Below, piece by piece: positions 14,216-23,947 of a DNA stretch of 64,000 nt (positions within the stretch are counted from its first letter, which is position 1; every line of letters begins with the position of its first letter). Location of the stretch: positions 39,412,770 to 39,476,769 of the forward strand of contig CM067568.1 in NCBI GenBank assembly GCA_034336665.1, in the 5' to 3' direction. This DNA comes from Luscinia megarhynchos. Taxonomy: Eukaryota > Chordata > Aves > Passeriformes > Turdidae. A program made the translations under genes and the position numbers. The notes beneath the pieces were generated by a model, which saw only the letters and a list, made by a program, of their open reading frames with translations, had not been told where the DNA came from and made no database searches.

Positions 14216-14482
14216 ATGCCGATGCCGATGCCGGGGGGCGACGGGGCCGCGGCGGCCGGGCAGCCCCCGAGCGGCGAGGCGGCGGCACCGCGGGACGAGG
14301 AGCAGCAGGAGGAGGAGGGCGACGAGGATCTTCGCGACGGCGGCGTCCCCTTCTTCGTCAACCGCGGCGGGCTGCCCGTGGATGAGCCCACCTGGGAGCG
14401 GATGTGGCGGCATGTGGGCAGGATCCATCCCGACGGGGACCGGGTGGCGCAGAGGATCCGGGGCGCCGCCGACCTGCCCAAG
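14216..14482 (+). CDS. VASH1: VASH1 coding exon 1
   Basis: Three in-frame ATGs lie in a Met-Pro repeat (14216, 14222, 14228). No upstream in-frame ATG was seen; the open frame extends upstream only through a GTG at 14126. The third ATG matches the human start. The exon encodes a Gly/Ala-rich then acidic ([13 protein letters not shown]) disordered segment, then the conserved [19 protein letters not shown] block, and ends in AAG before donor GTGAGA at 14483 (phase 0). It lies inside the CpG island. Confidence 0.95.
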
Positions 14483-17400
14483 GTGAGACCTCCCAGCCCG
14501 GCGGAGCGGGGCGGGCGAAGGGAACCGGGAGACGCGGCATCCCGCTGGGAGCAGGCGCCCGCCTGGCCCCTTGGAGCCCGGTCTGCCCGGCTCGGGAGCG
14601 ATCCCGTGGAATAACGGGCCCGGGGACTGCTCGTGCCGCAAGCAAAGCCCCGCTCTAACTCGCAGTGCGAGAGCGTGTCTGCGGGGCTCTGCCCTGCCTG
14701 GGGCGCCAGCAGAACCCTCTTCTTCTGCGGCCTTGCTGGGAAACGGACTTCAGGGTGGCTAATGTGTGAGCAGTCTGGAGGGGGGGGGAATGGGCAGTGC
14801 CTAAAGACTGGATAAATGATGAAAAGATGAAGAGAGTTAAATTTAGAAGAGAACAAATACTTGAGGTAGAGGATTGAGACAGGTGGAGGTGAGCCTTTGA
14901 ACCTGAAGAAATTCGATTTGGGTACAGTCTCCCACACCAAAAGGCATTCTGGAACACAGCTGTATCTGTCAAAAAAGACTTTTGATGCCAAGCGTTTTAA
15001 GAGGAGTTAGCAAACGCTTGCAGAGCTTATTGCCAGTGTAGGGTCAGATGTGATTTCCAAGCATGTTCCTGGCCTTGCTGCAGAGAACTCTACGAAAAGA
15101 GGAACCACTGACAATCTCACTGAGCTTTGTGCTGTACTGAAACATTTGAATGTGAATTCTTGTGATTGTTGCTATCTGTATTGCATCTCAGCTGGAGAAA
15201 AATCTCTCCCTTTTATTGTCATACTGTGAACAAAAGACACTGCAAACATTTGGTATGTCACTCCACTGGTGGGTTGTAAGAGTCTTCCCATCACTCTACT
15301 AGAGAAAATTCAGATACAAAAAAAGGGAGCTTTTTCATCCCAGGCTTTTTCAGCAAGGACTTACCTCCTTAGAAGGTAATTTGAAGTATGGAAGGACATG
15401 CTATTATATGGTGCACAGACAATCCATACTGCTTTCCATGAGGAATTCTGGAGAACCATGTGATGCAACATCCTTTGTGCAGTAAAGAGTCATAGGCATC
15501 TGTGGCAGCAACTGGAACAAATCCTGAGTCCTGATTATAGCCCCTGTTCTAACTCCATTAGACTTTTCCTTCCTTTTCAGATTTCCTTCCTTTCCCTCTG
15601 ACTTTGTCCTGAGCCTAGGTGAAGGCTGAAAACATGTTTCAGATCAGTCAGAACACACACTACCTAATTTCTGAAACATAAGGACTGATTTGGCCAAAAA
15701 AGGTGAAGGAAATGGAAGAAAGAAGCTGACAAACAAGATTCCAGTAAATGACAGGGGTGTGATACAGTGTTCAGTCCCTTGTTTTGGTCTAATGTGAAAA
15801 GCTTCCACTGTCTTCACTTTATAGTTTTCATCCAAGAGGGTTACAGTTAGGGAACACAAGTGGTCTGAGCTCTTGCAACGAGGCAAAATTGGGCTGTTTT
15901 GTTTTGGGGGTTATTGAGAGGTTTTGTGCATCTGCTAGCACCCCTGGGAAATAGATCTATAAACTGTATTCAGCACTCTGCCATCTGAGATCCCATTCCC
16001 AAACTCACTCAGCATACAGCTGGGAGGATACTGGAATTCAGGAAACCACAAGCTCTGTTTCCTTAGCTCCTTCTCCCCTGTAGGGATGTATTTTTTACTT
16101 TGAGGGCTGCTTATTGCCACCTGTCTCCTTGCCATCAAGTTTTTTTGAAAGGCTGGTGCAACAGATGAGAATGAGGGCAGTAAGTGTACTCTGCAAGGCT
16201 TGCTCCTTTGAAAAGCCAGGCTCTCTCCATGTACTGTAGGGTGAATTGTCTTTTTTAGGTGTTGGGAATGGGACAGTGACTTTCCTACTCCAAAATTTTG
16301 ACCATGGATTGTAGTGTAGCCGTCATTGGGTGTTGGGGGAAATAACTCTCAAAAAAGCTGTCAATAAACTAAAATACAATAAAATTATGGCTGGAGGAGG
16401 CTGTGATTAGACACATATTTACAGATCAGCTTGAGGGGCTGTGTCTCCCACTGGGGTCTGAGAGCTCCCCTAGTCCCCGTTTCATTTCAGTAGACTTGAG
16501 GTGAGTGGGCATCAAGTGAGCAGGCTTGGGAGTGCCACTCTCCTGTAGGTTGTGTTCTTTCCAGCAACAGGGTGGGGTCTTGCCTTGCTTCAAGCTGCTG
16601 CAACCATCAAATGGCTCCATGCTGGAAGTACAAAGTGATGTGTGCTTGGCTCATAAAGAAATTATGGATTTTAAATGAGATGGTTATGAGGGCAAAGACA
16701 GGAAGAGTTGCATCTAATGGATTCAGACTGAGAGAACCAGAAAAAATAATCTGTTTTTTTCATTTAGGCTCTCAAGCAAGGCTGATATTGCTCCTGTGTT
16801 ATTTGCAGAAGGAAGAGTGGGGAGGTGCTTGGATACACATAAGTGCCATAAAAGAAACTGTTGCTGAACCAGGCTGGCCAGAAGAGCACCTCTGTGATAC
16901 CCATAAGGGTGGAGCTTTGCCTGTGCCTCGCTCCCGTCTGCCTCTCATACAGCATGACCCACTTAGTATATGAAAATATTGGTTGTTCTCAGGATCCCCT
17001 TTCTAAAATGCATATATCCCCAATCCCATGCACATAGACAGCCTGCCAGGGTACATGACTCTAGGAGTGGGGTGATGCAGCTGCTCCACACAAGTGATGA
17101 AGGATCAAGGGTGTGTTCATTTGGTCTGCTGAGCCTGGCAGAGGTTATATACTTTAGGAAATCTGGGCTCTCTTCCTTGCTTTCTCTCCAGCTTTCAGAA
17201 TAGCTAAAGGGAAGTCAAAATAGATCTGATTGCCTCTCTTTTCTGTTAAAAATAAATTCCTCTCTGCATTCTGAAGGACTGTGAAAACTACCTAATATTT
17301 ATAGCTCTTTTGAGATGTGCAGTGGATGATGCTGGGGAATAAAAAAGTGTAAGGATCTCTCATCCTGTCAGTGTGGAATGAGGGATGGAGACCTTATTCC

Positions 17401-20400
17401 TTCTGCTTCTATTGCCCTATTAAAATGCTATAGACCTGATGCAAAAAGAAACTGTAGCCCAGTCTGGGCTGCAGGCCCAGATCTGAGAGAGAGCACAGTG
17501 TACTTTCATCAGTTTAATTACTTGAGGTGCAGGAGGCTCTTCCACATTAACTAGTCCCCTGCTGAACTGATTGCCATTGTGCTGCCTCAGTGTTACACAG
17601 TCCTTTGAGGAAAAGGAGATCTGGGGGTCTGTACTAGTAAAAGGAGGAACTACCAAGAATCATTAAACTGTGCTGTCAACATGCACTTAATCTGTCTGTC
17701 TCCTGAAAAGCATGAAAGCTTCCATGCTGAAGAAATGAGACAAAGTTAAACAGTCAGCCTGCCCTGATTGTTACCTCTTTCCTTGTTTCTGCCTGGAAAT
17801 AATTTCCTGTGAGTCAGTGTGTCACCTCACAGCATCCAAACTGACTCAGCTCGTGCGTTTCCAGAGATGGCTCCATTCCTGTGCCACTCTCTGGAGCCTT
17901 CCCTGCTCCTGCTGCAGCTGAACAAACCCAGTTTCACATCTGCTCCCACCGTGCCTGTGCTGCCCCCTGTGAATGAGGCAGCCACTGCCTCTGCACCAGC
18001 CCATCCCAAGGTTAAGCAGTCTCTGGTCCTTGTACCGTGGGGGAGCACAGGCAGAGTGCAACCGTGTGGCAAGCCAGGACAGGGAACTGATCTGACTGAA
18101 AACTACCCATGCTTGCTGGCTCAGCTTTCAGCTGCTCAGGTGCCTGATCTGGTTCACCAGATCTGTTGGTCACTTGTACCAACATGGGACAGAAGAAGGA
18201 GGTATACGAAAAAGAGTGGCCACAGAAATACGTGTGAAGGGCACACTAAGAAGTACCACTGGCTACAAAACCATGTCCAGCAGAGGCAGTTGTCCACAGC
18301 AGAGTGGAAGGCTCAAAGGAAGAACTGGCTCTGACTCACTCTTTCATAGCTCTGGATAGGCCAGCTCTGGGGAAGTCTGAGGAGGAACTGAAATGTTAAA
18401 AGCCAAACAGCTGAGAAAAGATGCAGTCTGATATTAACAAGGTGCATGCAAGTCATGAGCTATCCTTCAGAGAGAAAACATAGGCTGTTTCTCCAAGCCT
18501 GTCAGTCATCCCAAACTTGTGTCTTTTTATTTGTCCTGTGGACAGGTCCCTTCTCTTTACTTAGACACATTCTCTCAGCTACTGACAAGACTACAGTTAT
18601 CCCCTGTGGAGCAAATGGTGCTAATGGTGAGGAAAATCTGACTGGACCCATGAGGCTGAGGCCTCAGAATGGGACAGCAGTCTGAAAGGTGAACATCCAG
18701 AAGTCATTCTCTGACCATGTAATTCAAAACACCAGACACTGCAGGGCAGGGAGTCATGCTGTCAAGCCTATGTCCTAGTCAGTGCCAACTCATCTGAAAT
18801 GCCAGGAAGCAGTGAAGGACCTTGGAAGTAGTGATTTATGCTCTGCTTCTCATTTCAGATTCCCATACCAAGTGTGCCTGTGTTCCAGCCGTCCACCCCC
18901 ATCCCTGAGCGCCTGGAAGCTGTACAGCGCTACATCAGGGAGCTTCAGTATCCTTTGCTGTTACCTCACTCACTGGTGTGATAACCCAGGAAGAAAGAGC
19001 AAGAGGACTTTCTTTCCCTGTGACAAACAGAAAACTCCTCCTGTTGTAGCTGGAGAAGAAGCGACACTTGTTCCCTGAAAAGAGGAAGCTGGACTTGGGA
19101 TAATGTTTTGTTTTGCTGCTCCGTTTCTTTTCCTTTTTTGCTCAAGTTACCTTCTGGTTCTGTTCATTGCATGTGACAAATGGGTATGCTGTCAAAGGCC
19201 TTTCCCCACTACCCACTCTTCTCGGTCAGGGACTTTACAGTGATATTTCATTAAAAAACACACATATCTGAGATCCCGACAGCCAGGTGTCTGATATACT
19301 ACAAACTGCACCACTTGTTAAGGTGTGGGTAAGTCGTGGTGCTGGGCAAACGTTCTCAGGTCATCCTGCTCAATCATTCCTCTATCTAGAGAGGAATGCT
19401 GGAGAGCAATATGCTATGCAAACACAGTCTAATCTCATCGATGAGATACAGATCTAGCTCTGGCTTCAGCTCTAATTCAGGGTAAGAAAGCTGACCTTTT
19501 GGCATCTTTCACCCATCCAGGGTGGTTGTGCTCTGGATTGGATCCCAGTCAGTCTTAGAATAAGGTACCATGAATGTTTCATTGCTCCGTTATTATGTGC
19601 AGATTAGAGCAGGAAGAGATTTATCAAACTATTCTGCCCTGATAATTGGAAAGCTGAGCAGAGCATGTGCTGTCAGCATGAACCTTTGGGAATTGGAGTG
19701 GAAACCTGTATGTGGGTATGAGGAAGAGAAGAATTGACAAGGAAATACAGTGGAAGTAAGGAGGAATTATAAATGGGAGGAGGAATGCAGGAAAGGGAGG
19801 TAGGGATTTTCTTGTGATGCTGCTACATTTGTGGGATCATGACTTTGCAGTGAGAATAGTAAATAACATCAAAGTCCTTCACACAAGTTTTCTTCAAACT
19901 CTACTTTTCAAGCTGCCAAGCCCTTAACTTCTTGCTTCCAGGTACAATCACACTGGGACACAATTCTTTGAGATTAAGAAGAGCAGACCTCTGACTGGGT
20001 AAGTGCTGGCAGCCTCTATAGCATTTAATCCTTTCTTTGTTGTTGGAGTCCTGCTATACACACTGCTTTTTCTCCACCCCCTGCGCAAGGTCTAGTGGCA
20101 CTCAGGGCTTTTGGGACTGCAGCTGCATCCTGCTTTGGGTAACTTCGTTGTCTGTTGCCTGGGGCATAGCTGGGCAGAGCTGTGTCTGGTCTTTCTCAAG
20201 AAAGAGAGTAGGGGTTTTTTTGTCATGAATCAGTAAATCCAGATAATGTATTGCAAAAAGGTGCATATGCTGCCTGCTTCTAATTGGAATGTAACTATAT
20301 GAACTTCTGAGGGATTCTGAAATTAGGTCCTGGTCTACAGAAGCTTTGTGAAACCCAAGTATCTTTACAGGTCCTGACTTAATAGCTCCTGTGAGTGCCT

Positions 20401-23400
20401 CAGCAGAATCTAGGCTCACTAAGCTTTTGGTGACTCACACTTTGAACGAGAAAGGGTATTCTCCTCACTGCAGATTTTGGGAACTGCTGTGTCCCAGAAG
20501 TTCCTGGCAATAAGCCCCTGATGTTCATTGACTCACTTGAAGAGCATATGGAGAATCTCCCAAGACTGGCTTCTTACTGTTGATCTAGTCCATAGGTTTA
20601 TGTGAGTCTAAATGCCTTGTTTTGTAATTGGTCCAATGTCTCCTCCATGGTCCTCACTGAACAGAGACTAGGGTTAATGCCAAAGAAGAAGGCTTTATAG
20701 TCTTAAGCCTTGTGTGGCAAGCCCTGTTGGCTCTTGGTCCTCTGAGGGTTTTACTTGTGGACACATTGGTGCTGTGGTGTCCCTGAGAACCCAGGCTGGC
20801 CAGTAAGCAGTTTTGCTGCAACCCACTGAAGTGAATTCCTTGGAAGCAACAACAGCATGTGGCAGAGACCTGGTTTGGATTTAGTATCTTCTTAAAGAAG
20901 ATACTTTGTTCTGTTCCCTATCCTCTGTGGGCCACCCTCTCTCCTGGAAACCTACCTTACAAATATAGTGCAAAAGGGCTGAACTGGCCATATTGCATAG
21001 CAAAAGCCCTCTAACTGTCCTCATCTTTCCCTTGTCCCACTCTGCAGGCTGATGGACCTGGCCAAAGAAATGACCAAAGAGGCCCTGCCAATAAAATGCC
21101 TGGAAGCTGTGATCCTGGGAATGTATCCTTTCCTCTTGGAGTTGTGCATGCTTGCCCATCCTTGTGTTTCTGCTCTGCTCTCTTGCTTGTGATGCTTTGA
21201 GGGTAGTGATAATACTGGCACCAAGCCCCACATTCCTCTTTTTTTCCTCCCCAGTTCTCCCACAAAACTCCACCAATGAAATCCAAATCCAAGCAATTCT
21301 CTAAAGTATCAGAACTAGTCCTTTGGAGTTGTTTCTCCTTCACCAAGAAGGGTGGTGCTGCCCTGGTCAGCCGTATAAGATTGTAAAAAATAAAAGAACA
21401 TCTAATGAGGAGCAAAAACACTAGAGTTAGGTCAGGAAATCCTTTGTGGATAGCATTGTTCCCTTACTGCCTGCATGTGTTCTGCATTAAAATAACTTAC
21501 AGATCCTCCCCAACTTCTAATTACGGTGTATGTCATTTACTAGCTTAGGCAATACCTTTATTGGTTCTAGAAGTGTGTTATCTTTAAATACACATCTTTC
21601 CTAGCTGTCTACCAGGTTTAGTTTGTGGCATTTGGGCTATAGGTTCTTCATGCACTTGGAGGGGCAGAGATAGTGAGTGAATGGTTCAAAAGTGGAGGTT
21701 GATGAGTTTTTATCCCAAAGCTATATGAAACAAGAGCTAGGGAAACAGATTAAAACAAACGGAGAAATAATGCTGCAGTGTTAACAGTTTGGGAGCTATT
21801 GAATACAGTACACTTAAGGTGCTGGCATTGCAACTTCTGCATCACAGAACTGCCTCAAAATTAACTTCTCTTTGTTGACTGTCTCCTTGAAGAGGTCAAG
21901 TCTGTTTTCCCCATAACCCAGATGAAAGTAGGGCACCCTGCAATAAGCTGGTCTCTTGACCTGGTGAACAAATCCTGTCTATGTGATGCCTGAAGCAATG
22001 GGGAGTCTGCTAAACAAGCTGGGAGGGTCTGGAGCAGGTAGGACGTGTCTTGTCGGGAAACTGTTACGCTGGTTATTTCCTGAATAGTGGCTGCTGTCAG
22101 TTACCTCACCAACAACATGACCACACTGGACCGTTTTCCCATCAGCTTCAAAACCCACTTCTCAGGGAACTACTTCCGACACATCGTGCTGGGGGTGAAC
22201 TTTGGCGGCCGCTATGGGGCACTGGGCATCAGCCGGCGCGAGGAGCTGATGTACAAAGCACCTGTCTTCCGCACACTGAGCGAGCTCATCTTTGACTTTG
22301 AGGAGGCCTATCGCCGCTGCTGGCACACGCTGAAAAAGGTGAAGCTGGGCCACTGCGTGTCCCACGACCCACACAGTGTGGAGCAGATTGAGTGGAAGCG
22401 CTCCATCCTGGATCTAGACAAGCTGAGCCGCGATGACTTTCGCAAAGAGCTTGAGAGACACGCCCGTGACATGAGGCTGAAGGTAAGCAGCAAGGATGGA
22501 GGAACTCACGGCCACACTCACTGTCTTGCCTGGCTGCTGGTGTTCTGAGGGAATGAAGTGACAGGAAACTTTCCTAGATGTGTGGAGTAGAAAGTGAATT
22601 GGAGGCTGGGGCCTGTTTCCTGCTGAATACCAGCCCACTATGTACAGGCTGGTCTCCTAATGCATGCTCATGCAGTGCTGCAGCTGTGATTAAGTTGGAC
22701 TGTATACAGTCCTTGGAGCCATAGCTGTCACTGTAACTTGTTTTTTCTGGCTTTTGCAGTTTTCGATGCACTTGCCTTGTCTTTTTGTCTTTTTTTCCCC
22801 ATATAATAAATCATTGTTAATTTTTGTGGGTTTTGCTATTACTCATATTGGTTTTCTGCTTACATAGCTCTTAATTTTATTTTTCTGGCAGATTGGGAAA
22901 GGAACTGGACCACCATCTCCCACCAAGGACAGAAAGAAAGATGTCTCCTCCCCACAAAGAGGTCAGGCCAGCCCCCATCGGCGAAACAGCCGTGGGGACC
23001 GACGGTGAGTGGGGCTGCTGGGCAGGAGACCTATCTAAAACATCTGTTTTACTCAGACTCCACATTGTTGTATGGTTTTGGATCCTTTTGATGTTCTACT
23101 GGGTTTCTTTAGAACAGTGCATATTTCTCTGACCTGCAACAGCATTCTTCCCTAGTCAGTACCACTGTGAGTTTATCATTGCTTAGGGAGTTGAGGGGAC
23201 AGCTGGGTTTTTTGCTTGCTTGTTTTGGCAGGGAGGAGGAAGGCAGCTCAAAGAGACAGTGATATTGGTAGCAGACTTTTAATCTTATGCATGGGTCTCT
23301 GGTGTCTCACAGACCTGTGCCTCAAAGAGATTCTAAAAATTATTCTGCTGTCAGCACGAGTATTTTCTTGATAATAACCTGGAGTTCCAGAGTGGACCTC

Positions 23401-23665
23401 CTACTTCCTAACTTGCCTTCTGTTCTGTTGAGATCATTGGGAAAATTACTGGAGGCTGCAGAATAGTCCTGTCCTCAGTAGTGCAGGATCAATCTGAAGC
23501 TCTATGTACCTTTTCCTGTGCTGCCATCCCTATGTGCAGCATCACCTGACTGAGAACAGTTTCTGAAGAGTTGTTACCCTCTTTGCTCACAGGCCATCTG
23601 GTGAGAAGAAGCCTGCCGATTCCAAAGCCATGCCAGACCTCAACGGGTATCAGATCCGGGTGTGA
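14216..23665 (+). CDS. VASH1: VASH1, vasohibin-1 (tubulin tyrosine carboxypeptidase), 7 coding exons
   Basis: Seen: seven exons (14216-14482, 18859-18947, 19942-19998, 21048-21122, 22101-22482, 22892-23004, 23593-23665) join in frame to a 351-aa protein, or 347 aa from the third ATG at 14228, which aligns with the human start MPGG. Human VASH1 is 365 aa. The order is an acidic disordered N-terminus, the conserved [18 protein letters not shown] block, the transglutaminase-like catalytic core and a basic tail ending LNGYQIRV. In 347-aa numbering the catalytic residues are Y116 (QYNHTG), C151 (PIKCLEAV), H186 (YFRHIV) and S203 (ISRRE), matching human Y134/C169/H204/S221. Family knowledge: with the small chaperone SVBP it removes the C-terminal tyrosine of alpha-tubulin; it was first described as an endothelium-derived angiogenesis inhibitor. 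Every catalytic residue and splice junction is intact. VASH2 is the alternative; the conserved C-terminus and neighbouring ANGEL1 favour VASH1. Confidence 0.97.
14483..18858 (+). other. VASH1: VASH1 intron 1
   Basis: A 4.4 kb U2-type intron, GTGAGA...TTTCAG. The first 250 bp belong to the CpG island and the rest is ordinary sequence. Short open frames inside it show no protein-like composition. No repeat or RNA gene was recognised. Confidence 0.85.
18859..18947 (+). CDS. VASH1: VASH1 coding exon 2 (ends at a U12-type donor)
   Basis: Starts after acceptor CATTTCAG. It encodes [19 protein letters not shown] and then the helix [10 protein letters not shown], and ends CTTCA, so the Gln codon is split. 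The donor at 18948 is GTATCCTTTG, the minor-spliceosome consensus. Confidence 0.95.
18948..19941 (+). other. VASH1: VASH1 intron 2, minor-class (U12-type) GT-AG intron
   Basis: The donor GTATCCTTTG matches the U12 5' splice-site consensus exactly. CCCTTAACTT at 19921-19930 matches the core of the U12 branch consensus (TTCCTTAAC), with the branch A about 14 nt before the acceptor, as expected for U12 introns. There is no long polypyrimidine tract between branch and acceptor. Removing this intron is required for frame (CA + G = Gln). Confidence 0.93.
19942..19998 (+). CDS. VASH1: VASH1 coding exon 3
   Basis: Encodes the end of the split Gln, then [19 protein letters not shown]. It carries the tyrosine equivalent to human Y134, which contacts substrate. 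Acceptor CTTCCAG, donor GTAAGT at 19999. The exon is only 57 bp. Confidence 0.95.
21048..21122 (+). CDS. VASH1: VASH1 coding exon 4 (catalytic Cys; ends at a U12-type donor)
   Basis: Starts after TCTGCAG. It encodes [20 protein letters not shown] and then VILG, including the nucleophilic cysteine (C151 here, human C169). It ends GGA AT, followed by donor GTATCCTTTC at 21123, a second U12-type site. Confidence 0.95.
21123..22100 (+). other. VASH1: VASH1 intron 4, minor-class (U12-type) GT-AG intron
   Basis: The donor GTATCCTTTC matches the U12 consensus. TTCCTGAAT at 22077-22085 matches eight of nine positions of the branch consensus, about 16 nt before acceptor GCTGTCAG. If the intron is retained, the frame runs on for 23 codons to TGA at 21190-21192. 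An AATAAA follows at 21389-21394. Confidence 0.92.
22101..22482 (+). CDS. VASH1: VASH1 coding exon 5 (main catalytic exon)
   Basis: The largest exon, 382 bp. It starts after GCTGTCAG with the last base of the split Ile codon. It carries [20 protein letters not shown] (catalytic His), ISRREE (catalytic Ser position), the LKKVKLG and [14 protein letters not shown] blocks and ends HARDMRLK before donor GTAAGC. Confidence 0.96.
22892..23004 (+). CDS. VASH1: VASH1 coding exon 6 (basic tail)
   Basis: Starts after TTCTGGCAG. It encodes [20 protein letters not shown] and continues with a Ser/Arg-rich basic stretch ([13 protein letters not shown]). The basic C-terminal region is expected to be disordered and has been linked to microtubule binding. 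Donor GTGAGT at 23005. Confidence 0.94.
23593..23665 (+). CDS. VASH1: VASH1 coding exon 7 and stop
   Basis: Starts after TTTGCTCACAG and completes a split Arg codon. It encodes [20 protein letters not shown] then IRV and a TGA at 23663-23665. The last residues are essentially identical to human VASH1. Confidence 0.95.
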
Positions 23666-23898
23666 AGAGGGCTGTGCCTTGTGTGCCTGGCTCCATGGAC
23701 TTTTTGCTGGCCACAGTTGGGACCTGGATCCACCTGCAGTGATTCTGACAAATGGGACAGGGGAGTGGGAGCAAAAGAGTGCTGATTTTCCCAGGTACTT
23801 ACTAGTGGGCCAGTCCCAGAGCTGGATCCCATGGGTCCCAGAGGATTCGCCTGCCTGTTTCTGGGAGAGGTGACCATCTTAATTCACTTAAGTATTTT

Positions 23899-23947
23899 TT
23901 AAAAAAAAGAAAAAGAAAAAAAAAAAAAAAAAAAGAAAAGGAAAAAG
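23899..23947 (+). repeat. A-rich low-complexity tract in the VASH1 3'UTR
   Basis: Nearly pure A with scattered G, about 230 bp after the VASH1 stop. No retroposon body was recognised before it. It would be an internal priming site for oligo-dT. Confidence 0.8.

Larger units (their letters stand above)
13540..14740 (+). promoter_or_regulatory. CpG island over the VASH1 promoter and first exon
   Basis: GC and CpG content rise sharply against AT-rich flanks. Many GGGCGG/CCGCCC Sp1-type boxes are visible and no obvious TATA box stands out near the start. The island covers the 5'UTR, exon 1 and the first part of intron 1. The transcription start cannot be placed from sequence alone. Confidence 0.85.

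Noticed and set aside
13406..14991. Long open frames on both strands over the VASH1 CpG island (up to 453 codons on the minus strand)
   Set aside because: High GC removes stop codons. The products are Ala/Arg/Pro/Gly-rich, several frames overlap at once, and none resembles a protein except the true VASH1 exon 1 frame.
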